5,780 nucleotides of DNA from Fibrobacter sp. UBA4309. GTDB lineage: Bacteria; Fibrobacterota; Fibrobacteria; Fibrobacterales; Fibrobacteraceae. Location: contig NZ_DGUN01000019.1 of NCBI RefSeq assembly GCF_002395745.1, positions 1-5,780 on the forward strand, in the 5' to 3' direction. A program made the position numbers and the translations under genes. The notes beneath the pieces are model-generated. The model did not search any database. It was given only the letters and a program-made list of their open reading frames with translations, and was not told the DNA's origin. Positions 1-5,196 of this stretch are shown in pieces. Each line of letters opens with the position of its first letter. The stretch's first letter is position 1.

Positions 1-2807
1 AATTCCATGAGGCGGTTTTCGACAGGAGTGCCGCTCATCGCGATTTTCATGGGAGCGCGCATCCGGCGCAATAGCCTGCTCTGCTCGCTGTCGGCGTTCT
101 TGATGTTCTGCGCCTCGTCGATGACGATTACCTGCCATTCACGCTCGTTCAGTTCGTCAAAGTCCTTGCGGAACGTGGCGTAGGTGGTGAGCAGCACGTC
201 GGCGTGGAATTTCTCGAGGTCGCGGCTCCCGCCGTGGTAGGCGAAGAAGGTGAGGTCGGGCGCGAATTTCTTGATTTCGACCTGCCAGTTGCACAGTAGG
301 CCCGCAGGCATCACCACGAGGGCCTTCCTTTCGGCGAGCTTGCATTCTTCGTGCATCTTGAGGAGGAACGCGATGACCTGGAGGGTCTTTCCGAGGCCCA
401 TGTCGTCGGCGAGGATGCAACCGAAACCGATTTCGAGGTTCTTGTACATCCACGAGTAGCCGCGCACCTGGTAGGGGCGCATGGTCGCGTTCAGGTGCTC
501 GGGGAGGGCGACTTCGGTTTCGCTGCGCCAGGAATCGAACTGCTGCTTGAATTCGCCCGCCATCTCGACCGGGACGCCGTCGCATTCGCCGGTAAAGCAA
601 GCCTGCACGAGTTTCGCCTGCGTGATGACCGGGGCGTCGTCTGCATTTTCGCTGTCCGCGCTTTCATCACCTGCGGTGGAAGCCGCGCCGTCTTTACCTG
701 CATCGTCGCTGCTCGCGGCGCCCTCGGTAGTTGCATTGGAATCTTTCGCGCCTTCCGCGCGGCCTTCAATCTGTTCGCGAATCCTCTGCAGGTCTTCGGC
801 GCTGACCTCGACGTACTGCGACTTGTATTTCAAAAGGCCGTCCGCGTTTTCGGCGAGCTCCAGGAATTCTTCGGCCGAAACGTTCTCGTCGCCAATCGCG
901 ATTTCCCAGTCAAAGTCGAGCAAATCGTTTGCAGTGAACGCACCGAAGCTCATGCTGCCCTGCAGGCGCATCTTGGGCTTGGGCTTGCTTACGTTCATCA
1001 GGTTCTTCGGAATTTCGGTCTTGATGCCGAAAATCTCGAGCTTTTTGAGGCAATCCTGCAAAAACTGGAGCAGTACGGCTCCCTGCATCATGATGGGGGA
1101 GGCCGCACGGCGTTCCAGGTACTTGCTCATGGGCGCGAAATAGTCGGCAACTCCGTTCAGAATGTTCAATATGGAAAGCAGGCGGGAATCGTTGCTTTCG
1201 AACAGTGCGGAAAGTGGAACGCGAGATTCGGCGTTGCCGTTCCCGTCGAGGATGAATACGTCGAGCGCGACTTCGTCTCCCGATTCGTGGCAGGCGAACA
1301 GGATCTGGCTCCTGAAATCGAGACTGGAGTAGACCGAGAACCATTGCTGTATCTTGCCGGGGATGGCGTGCGCGTTGTTCGCGAGCTTGCCCGATACGCA
1401 GTCGAAGAAGAAGGAGAGGAGGTTCCCGTGGTTCGTCTTGAGAGGCGGTTTGTAGGTGCGTGCGAAATGCAGCAACTGGCCGATGAACAGCGAAAGGATG
1501 TGCTCGGCCGGGCCCGCGATTTCCCGGAAGTCTCCGTCGCTTGCAGAGAATGCGAACTTTTGCGGGGCGGCCGCCTCGAGGTCTGCGACAATCCCGAGAA
1601 CATCCGGCAGCATTTCGGCCGGAAGCCAACGCATCTGCGCTACGTCCTGCTTGATCCAGAACACCTGCGGGTAAATGGCCCCGGTACGTACAAGGTAAAA
1701 GGCGACCTGCAAGAGCAGGTGCAGGTACCGTACGGTGTAATGGTGCCACGAGAGGTTCCCCTGGCTCAGGCAGCAGAGCGCCCCCATGATGTTCGCGACC
1801 GTCAGGTCGTTGCGTATAACCTTGCCCCCGCTGCTCTGCTCGAAAGCCCAGCGCCATTCGCCCTTGTGGAATACCCGCAGGGACTCGTTTTCCATCAGGA
1901 ACGTCTTCGCGTTGTATGCGCGGAAGTGCTCGGAAAAGACGTTAAAACTCTCGTAGCCGCAAAAGTACTTGTGGCAGCCTTCCAGCTCGTCGGTAAAGCT
2001 CTTGCGGAAGTTCCCGGCGGGGCAGAATTTCGGGAAGTTCTGCAGCATGGCGGGCAACACGCGGGAATAGTCCTTCCAATCGCCAAAATCGAACTGCGGC
2101 AATTGCTGGGGCGGTGTGCGGCTCGAATTGCCGGGAGTGCCTGCAAACAAGCTTGAGCTGGAATCCTCGCTCAGATCCAGGTCATCGACGCGACCTTTCC
2201 CGGCCACGGCTTCTCCCGCATCGTCATCCACGAGCCGGCTCGCCTTGCCGAGCGTACGCACGAGGCTCGCTTCCGTCGGAGCATCCAGGTCCGCAGGTGC
2301 CGCGGTAAAGTTCTTCGCCATCGAGAGGTCCATCCCGTGCAGCTTGAACAGCACGCCGGGGTCGGCGTTCGCCTGTTCGGCAATCTTGAGGAAGGTTGCC
2401 ACGGTGTACTTGCAGGGGAGGGGGTCGCGGCAGTCGCAGCCCATCTTCACCTTCTCGGGCTCGTCGAATAGCTTAAGCCCGCTCTTGGCGAGCAGAATCT
2501 CGATGGACTCGTTGAGTACCTTGTTGTTCAGGGCGAGCATTTCGGAGGGCTGCTGCCTCAAGAGGCTCATGAACATCTCGCAGCGCTCGCGTGCGAAAAG
2601 CGGGAATACGATGTAGTTGTTGTGCAGCCCGCCGTTCGGTCCCTTCACTACGGAAATCACGCGGTTGTCCACGATGTCGATGCTCTTGACCTGCTCGCGC
2701 ATGGCATAGCGGAGGCCCGTGGCGACGACGCTCGCGTCGGCCCCGGCAAGGAGCGTCTCGAGCCACTTCCTGCTCCACCATGTATTTCCGTATTGCCCGA
2801 AATCCAT
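1..2807 (-). CDS. SWIM-domain SNF2-family helicase/ATPase, N-terminal 935 residues (3' end outside window)
   Basis: This is a DNA-dependent ATPase of helicase superfamily 2, SNF2/RapA-like, presumably cytoplasmic; its target is unknown. The reverse strand reads open from ATG at 2807 to the edge without a stop. The N-terminus (FGQYGNTWWSRKWLETLL) is typical of bacterial SWIM zinc-finger proteins. A SWIM-like motif follows at C124-D-C126-x5-C132-K-Y134, where the usual His is Tyr. Residues about 168-238 are a low-complexity linker. Residues about 624-683 (LLDFDWEIAIGDENVSAEEF) resemble the SNF2-associated domain PF12419. Residues 684-726 form an acidic Ala/Ser/Asp linker. The ATPase core follows: RPYQ at 777-780, Walker A DDMGLGKT with K807, DEAQ at 897-900 and SGTPVENR at 925-932. 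Motifs IV-VI and the helicase C-terminal lobe lie beyond the edge. No in-frame start or stop lies immediately upstream of the ATG, and no Shine-Dalgarno is visible. In many bacteria the SWIM protein and the helicase are separate neighbouring genes; here they are one. Family call is firm, biological role unknown. Confidence 0.93.
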   Translation of the reverse strand, partial: MDFGQYGNTWWSRKWLETLLAGADASVVATGLRYAMREQVKSIDIVDNRVISVVKGPNGGLHNNYIVFPLFARERCEMFMSLLRQQPSEMLALNNKVLNESIEILLAKSGLKLFDEPEKVKMGCDCRDPLPCKYTVATFLKIAEQANADPGVLFKLHGMDLSMAKNFTAAPADLDAPTEASLVRTLGKASRLVDDDAGEAVAGKGRVDDLDLSEDSSSSLFAGTPGNSSRTPPQQLPQFDFGDWKDYSRVLPAMLQNFPKFCPAGNFRKSFTDELEGCHKYFCGYESFNVFSEHFRAYNAKTFLMENESLRVFHKGEWRWAFEQSSGGKVIRNDLTVANIMGALCCLSQGNLSWHHYTVRYLHLLLQVAFYLVRTGAIYPQVFWIKQDVAQMRWLPAEMLPDVLGIVADLEAAAPQKFAFSASDGDFREIAGPAEHILSLFIGQLLHFARTYKPPLKTNHGNLLSFFFDCVSGKLANNAHAIPGKIQQWFSVYSSLDFRSQILFACHESGDEVALDVFILDGNGNAESRVPLSALFESNDSRLLSILNILNGVADYFAPMSKYLERRAASPIMMQGAVLLQFLQDCLKKLEIFGIKTEIPKNLMNVSKPKPKMRLQGSMSFGAFTANDLLDFDWEIAIGDENVSAEEFLELAENADGLLKYKSQYVEVSAEDLQRIREQIEGRAEGAKDSNATTEGAASSDDAGKDGAASTAGDESADSENADDAPVITQAKLVQACFTGECDGVPVEMAGEFKQQFDSWRSETEVALPEHLNATMRPYQVRGYSWMYKNLEIGFGCILADDMGLGKTLQVIAFLLKMHEECKLAERKALVVMPAGLLCNWQVEIKKFAPDLTFFAYHGGSRDLEKFHADVLLTTYATFRKDFDELNEREWQVIVIDEAQNIKNADSEQSRLLRRMRAPMKIAMSGTPVENRLME

Positions 2808-2822
2808 GAGGCCAAATATAGT
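2793..2822 (+). promoter_or_regulatory. candidate sigma70-type promoter for the ABC-2 permease gene
   Basis: TTGCCC (2793-2798) and TATAGT (2817-2822) are separated by 18 bp on the plus strand. The -35 lies inside the first codons of the divergent helicase gene. The predicted start, about 2829, would leave a 39-nt leader before the ATG at 2868. The -10 box overlaps that of the minus-strand promoter, so the two could not be occupied at once. The call rests on motif matches only. Confidence 0.35.
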
Positions 2823-2844
2823 AAAAACGTGCTCAAATGGGCAA
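2815..2844 (-). promoter_or_regulatory. candidate sigma70-type promoter for the SNF2 helicase gene
   Basis: On the minus strand, TTGCCC (2844-2839) and TATATT (2820-2815) are separated by 18 bp. The predicted transcription start, about 2808, falls next to the ATG at 2807, so the mRNA would be essentially leaderless. That fits the lack of a Shine-Dalgarno sequence. The -10 shares its bases with the opposing promoter. The call rests on motif matches only. Confidence 0.35.
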
Positions 2845-2867
2845 AAAGATTTTTTTTAGATTTACAT

Positions 2868-3515
2868 ATGATGCTCCATGTGTTCAAACATGAAATCCGC
2901 TTGATTTTTAGGGACCCGCGCTTCTGGATTCCGTTCATCATTCCGCCGGTGATTCTGGCGGCAAGCCAGGGCATTGCCGTGTCGCGGTACGGCGGCCAGA
3001 TTATGGAGGGCATGGAAGGCTACATGATGCTCCTGCTCGGCTGCCTCATGGCCCCCATGGGTTCTCCGTTGGCAGGAGATTCCTTCGCGGGCGAGCGCGA
3101 GCGCAATTCCCTTGAACTCTTGCAACTTGCCCCCATTGCGCCGGCAAAGCTCTTCTGGGGCAAGCTTTTGGCAATCCTTCCGTTCCCGGTGGTGTTTGCG
3201 ATTCTTGCACAGCTCGGTTATTGGGCATCGCATTCCGAAATTTCGACGCAAGTGGCGGTGGCCTCTGTCCTTGGAGCCCTTTCGGCGGTGCTGCTCACGA
3301 CTTCTTTTGCGTTGATTGTATCGCTACGCGTACGTACGGTACGTGCTGCAACGCATATTACTTTATTCTTGATAGTGCCGCTACTCCTTATGGTGCAACT
3401 CGGTCATGAGGCCTTTTTAAGCGGACTTCTTGTTCCCGTAACGACTCTCGCCGTCTCGGTTGTGCTGACCATATTGGCGACCATAATGAGCATGCGCAAA
3501 TTCGTGAGCATGTAA
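2868..3515 (+). CDS. ABC-2-type transporter permease, six membrane segments, no partner ATPase in window
   Basis: This is probably the inner-membrane subunit of an ABC transporter, working with an ATP-binding protein encoded elsewhere; the substrate is unknown. The 215-residue product opens with FKHEIRLIFRDPRFW, the amphipathic start common in ABC-2 permeases. It then has about six hydrophobic segments (residues 21-38, 52-70, 100-118, 128-152, 164-182, 186-207). Between the second and third, FAGERERNSLELLQLAPI followed by PAKLFWGK (73-99) matches the family's conserved cytoplasmic region (family pattern roughly GERERGTLE..L.TP....L..GK). Size and helix count also resemble CcmB, but that motif favours the ABC-2/NatB group. 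I chose ATG 2868. GTG 2829 and GTG 2880 are in-frame alternatives, and none has a good Shine-Dalgarno. The open frame continues upstream to 2622, but that part is antisense to the helicase gene. It converges on the next gene, with 5 bp between the stops. Confidence 0.8.
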   Translation: MMLHVFKHEIRLIFRDPRFWIPFIIPPVILAASQGIAVSRYGGQIMEGMEGYMMLLLGCLMAPMGSPLAGDSFAGERERNSLELLQLAPIAPAKLFWGKLLAILPFPVVFAILAQLGYWASHSEISTQVAVASVLGALSAVLLTTSFALIVSLRVRTVRAATHITLFLIVPLLLMVQLGHEAFLSGLLVPVTTLAVSVVLTILATIMSMRKFVSM

Positions 3516-3520
3516 GCGGA

Positions 3521-4411
3521 TTAGTCCTTCAAGTAAAGGCTTCGCCCGTCGTTCAGCATCAATATGACGGGCAATTTTTTTGCCGTAAACACGCCGTCAT
3601 TCAATATGCCGCTTTCAATCAGTTGGCCGTTCAGGCTGAACGCCTTGTACGGGGAGTTGGGCCTAGCGCCTGCAATCTGGTAGCGGTTCTGGCCGAGCTT
3701 TTTGAAGCTCGCGTTCGCTTGTAAAAATTTCGGGAAGATTGCGGTTGTGTTCGTGTCTGTCGCGAACCTGTAATCCGGGCAGAAGTTCAGTGTGTCGAGG
3801 AGGAAGGCGTGTATTCCGGCCACAGCCGAACTTGCTAGCGGTACATCAGCCTTGTCGATATCCTTACCGCCGTTTCTCCGTCTTAATTCTGGCGGATTGA
3901 ATTCGCAGCCGGAGTAGCCCCCTTCTTTCCAATAGTATCTACCGCAGAGTTCAAAAACATGGTTCACAAGGGAGTCCGCTTGTTCGGCTGTTCCCTTGAA
4001 AACGCCCGCCTTTTGCAACCGTGCGAACTCGTCTTTGAATACGGCGTCGTGATGCACGCTGAAGAGCGAATCAACGAAGTCGTCTTGGTTGTCGGAATAG
4101 GCGACGCGCGCCACCTTGACCACCTTCTCGGAGGCGATTACGATCATGGTGGAGTCCAGCTCGGATCTGTACATCCATACCGTGTCGGTGCCGGAAACGT
4201 TCTGGACGGCGGGCTCGCGTTTTCCCATCTTGGAGAGGTCCAGGTAGCTGCCCTCGAATAGATAGAGAGATACTGCTGGGTATTCAAAATAAGCTCCGGT
4301 GCTTCCTGATTCCCTGACGGGGGGCTCGTAGCTGCATTCCGCCGCATGTAGGCTTGTGGTTAAGGCGCCTGCGCAAAACGCGCCCGCAAACAGAAATTTG
4401 GTGAATTTCAT
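3521..4411 (-). CDS. secreted hypothetical protein with signal peptide, unknown family
   Basis: I do not recognise the family of this 296-residue protein. Residues 1-23 are a Sec signal peptide: Lys at 2 and 5, a hydrophobic stretch, and a signal peptidase I-type site at LHA-AE. Glu just before C26 argues against a lipoprotein. The mature part has four cysteines (C26, C156, C169, C211), enough for two disulfides, which suits an exported protein. It has no run long enough for a membrane helix. The last 43 residues (KAFSLNGQLIESGILNDG, then KKLPVILMLNDGRSLYLK) look like a small beta domain. They loosely recall the C-terminal sorting or adhesion domains of Fibrobacter/Bacteroidota secreted proteins; this is a resemblance, not an assignment. 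The start is well supported by AGGAG eight bases upstream. The gene is divergent from the outer-membrane protein gene and convergent with the permease. No terminator for this strand was found. Confidence 0.85.
   Translation of the reverse strand: MKFTKFLFAGAFCAGALTTSLHAAECSYEPPVRESGSTGAYFEYPAVSLYLFEGSYLDLSKMGKREPAVQNVSGTDTVWMYRSELDSTMIVIASEKVVKVARVAYSDNQDDFVDSLFSVHHDAVFKDEFARLQKAGVFKGTAEQADSLVNHVFELCGRYYWKEGGYSGCEFNPPELRRRNGGKDIDKADVPLASSAVAGIHAFLLDTLNFCPDYRFATDTNTTAIFPKFLQANASFKKLGQNRYQIAGARPNSPYKAFSLNGQLIESGILNDGVFTAKKLPVILMLNDGRSLYLKD
3544..3581 (+). terminator. intrinsic terminator candidate for the permease, inside the convergent gene
   Basis: GCCCGTC (3544-3550) pairs perfectly with GACGGGC (3566-3572) across a 15-nt loop, followed by AA and seven T's (3575-3581). 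It begins 28 nt after the permease stop and has the right polarity for plus-strand transcripts. The same bases encode residues near the C-terminus of the minus-strand secreted protein. No T-run follows the hairpin on the minus strand, so it should not stop that gene. The long loop lowers confidence. Confidence 0.5.
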
Positions 4412-4419
4412 AATTTGTT

Positions 4420-4424
4420 CTCCT
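4420..4424 (-). promoter_or_regulatory. ribosome binding site of the secreted protein gene
   Basis: CTCCT on the plus strand reads AGGAG (within TTAGGAGAA) on the minus strand. It lies 8 nt before the ATG at 4411 and fixes that start. Confidence 0.85.
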
Positions 4425-4436
4425 AACTTGATGATT

Positions 4437-4453
4437 TAATAATAATAAAAAAA
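4437..4453. repeat. simple-sequence tract (TAA)4 running into a poly-A run
   Basis: Four TAA units (4437-4448) run into a tract of seven A's (4447-4453). This sits over the predicted -10 and spacer of the minus-strand promoter. A change in repeat number would alter promoter geometry. Confidence 0.7.
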
Positions 4454-4469
4454 GGAGGGATTGTTGAAA
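4442..4469 (-). promoter_or_regulatory. candidate promoter for the secreted protein gene
   Basis: On the minus strand, TTTCAA (4469-4464) and TATTAT (4447-4442) are 16 bp apart. The predicted start near 4435 leaves a leader of about 24 nt containing the AGGAG site. The -10 lies inside a TAA-repeat tract, so other A/T-rich hexamers nearby could serve instead. Confidence 0.35.
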
Positions 4470-4509
4470 TTTTCTGACGGAATGTGATTTTGGGGTGATT
4501 AGGGGCGTC

Positions 4510-4523
4510 TTTTTTTTGGGGGG
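4510..4523. repeat. adjacent homopolymers T8 then G6
   Basis: Eight T's (4510-4517) are followed directly by six G's (4518-4523). The pair lies just upstream of the extended -10 proposed for the outer-membrane protein gene, where a -35/-10 spacer would be. It is noncoding and lies in the 162-bp gap between the two divergent envelope-protein genes. Confidence 0.85.
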
Positions 4524-4526
4524 AAT

Positions 4527-4535
4527 TGCTATTTT
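4527..4535 (+). promoter_or_regulatory. candidate extended -10 promoter element for the outer-membrane protein gene
   Basis: TGC-TATTTT matches an extended -10 element. Its predicted start near 4542 gives a leader of about 32 nt that includes the AGGAGG site. No good -35 is seen; the region 17 bp upstream is GTCTTT. A better-looking TATAAG at 4554 would place the transcript start inside the ribosome binding site, so I prefer this element. Confidence 0.3.
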
Positions 4536-4561
4536 GTTGTAAAACCATTCTGATATAAGAT

Positions 4562-4567
4562 AGGAGG
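4562..4567 (+). promoter_or_regulatory. ribosome binding site of the outer-membrane protein gene
   Basis: A perfect AGGAGG lies 6 nt before the ATG at 4574 and fixes that start. Confidence 0.9.
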
Positions 4568-4573
4568 ATATAC

Positions 4574-5095
4574 ATGAAGAAGGTTTTCTTAATACTTTGT
4601 CTTTTTGTTGGGGCTAGTTTTGCTCAGATAGGCGTTTCTCTCGGGTTCGGGCCGTCTCAGGGAATGGTCGGTGTCGGGTACACCATGCTGGACGGACATC
4701 TCTCCGCTAACGTTCATTTGGCTGCCTACAACTCCGACTACGATTTTATGGGAGGAATCGGGATTGCCTACCGCTTTACGGGCTTGACGGGCCCGTATGT
4801 ATACCATTCTTCGGAATGGATAACCGGTGAAATGAACGGCTTTACGATAACGAATGTGGGCTCGGAAAATTCAGAACTCATCGAGCATACGAGGGACATC
4901 AATTACTGGCGACTGGTTTTTGGCTTGGGGTACCAGCACATGTTCCTGAACCATTTCGGAGCCTACTTTGAAATGGGCTTTGAATTCTATGCCGGCAATG
5001 GCGGCTATTATACTCATTTCGATGCTGAGTATGGAACGCTTGATAACGACAAGCCGTTTTTCCCTGTCGGTATCGGTATCGTAGCCGAGTTCTAA
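4574..5095 (+). CDS. small outer-membrane beta-barrel-like protein, hypothetical
   Basis: This 173-residue exported protein probably folds as a small barrel in the outer membrane. Residues 1-17 are a clear Sec signal peptide (MKKVFLILCL start) with a signal peptidase I-type cut after ASFA. The mature 156 residues alternate glycine/aromatic and polar positions in short strands: about 18-26, 31-39, 43-52, 57-68, 109-121, 128-139 and 163-173. It ends in a strand with terminal Phe (VGIGIVAEF), the usual C-terminal signal for barrel insertion. Residues about 80-108 are more polar and could be an extracellular loop. Size fits an eight-stranded barrel of the OmpA/OmpX/OmpW kind, but no family-specific motif is visible and the function is unknown. 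It has its own Shine-Dalgarno and a strong terminator, so it is probably monocistronic. It is divergent from the secreted protein gene. Confidence 0.85.
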   Translation: MKKVFLILCLFVGASFAQIGVSLGFGPSQGMVGVGYTMLDGHLSANVHLAAYNSDYDFMGGIGIAYRFTGLTGPYVYHSSEWITGEMNGFTITNVGSENSELIEHTRDINYWRLVFGLGYQHMFLNHFGAYFEMGFEFYAGNGGYYTHFDAEYGTLDNDKPFFPVGIGIVAEF

Positions 5096-5114
5096 AAGGT
5101 GGAATTGTTGATGT

Positions 5115-5149
5115 AAAAAAAGAGGTGCTCCGCGTGGGGCACCTCTTTT
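5115..5149. terminator. bidirectional intrinsic terminator between the outer-membrane protein gene and valS
   Basis: AAAAGAGGTGC (5118-5128) pairs with GCACCTCTTTT (5139-5149). The stem extends inward by TCC/GGG with one G-T wobble to a 4-nt loop (GCGT), giving about 14 bp. The plus strand ends in four T's. The minus strand ends in seven (the A-run 5115-5121). It lies about 20 nt after the outer-membrane protein stop and about 47 nt beyond the valS stop, so it can serve both convergent genes. Confidence 0.88.
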
Positions 5150-5162
5150 GAATTGTTTTGAA

Positions 5163-5186
5163 GATCCCCGCCTGCGCGGGGATGAC
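5163..5186. repeat. short GC-rich palindromic repeat of dispersed intergenic type
   Basis: ATCCCCGC (5164-5171) and GCGGGGAT (5176-5183) form a perfect 8-bp inverted repeat around a CTGC loop, flanked by G and GAC. The unit GATCCCCGCCTGCGCGGGGA plus TGAC has the form of small intergenic palindromes that recur many times in some Gram-negative genomes. Only one copy is in this window, so dispersal is inferred. It lacks a T-run, so it is not a classical terminator. It sits 10 nt past the end of valS. Confidence 0.6.
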
Positions 5187-5196
5187 AAGCGAAGGC

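Noticed and set aside
351..2156. A plus-strand open frame of 601 codons opposite the helicase gene
   Set aside because: It gives no recognisable motif, while the minus strand shows the full ordered series of SWIM, SNF2-associated and Walker motifs in one uninterrupted frame. It is an antisense shadow of G+C-rich codon use.
1..2807. Possibility that the helicase belongs to a phage-defence island such as DISARM
   Set aside because: No methylase, nuclease, phospholipase-D or other defence gene is in the window. The other genes are a permease, two envelope proteins and valS, so the context gives no support.
2622..2867. N-terminal extension of the permease frame back to an ATG at 2622
   Set aside because: This stretch is antisense to the start of the helicase gene and lies upstream of the predicted promoter. 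The family-like N-terminus begins near 2868.
3328..3345. Palindromic CGTACGTACG and GTACGT repeats inside the permease gene
   Set aside because: They encode the Arg-rich loop LRVRTVR and look like a coincidence of Arg/Val/Thr codons. No spacing or symmetry suggests an operator.
4451..4490. GGAGG followed by a possible TTG-initiated peptide of about 8 codons on the plus strand
   Set aside because: The frame stops almost at once (TTG at 4461 to TGA), and no promoter or conservation can be argued. Chance purine-rich sequence is simpler.
4871..5188. Minus-strand open frame of 105 codons overlapping the outer-membrane protein gene
   Set aside because: Its first residues are a translation of the palindromic repeat, it crosses a strong terminator and it is antisense to a well-supported gene.
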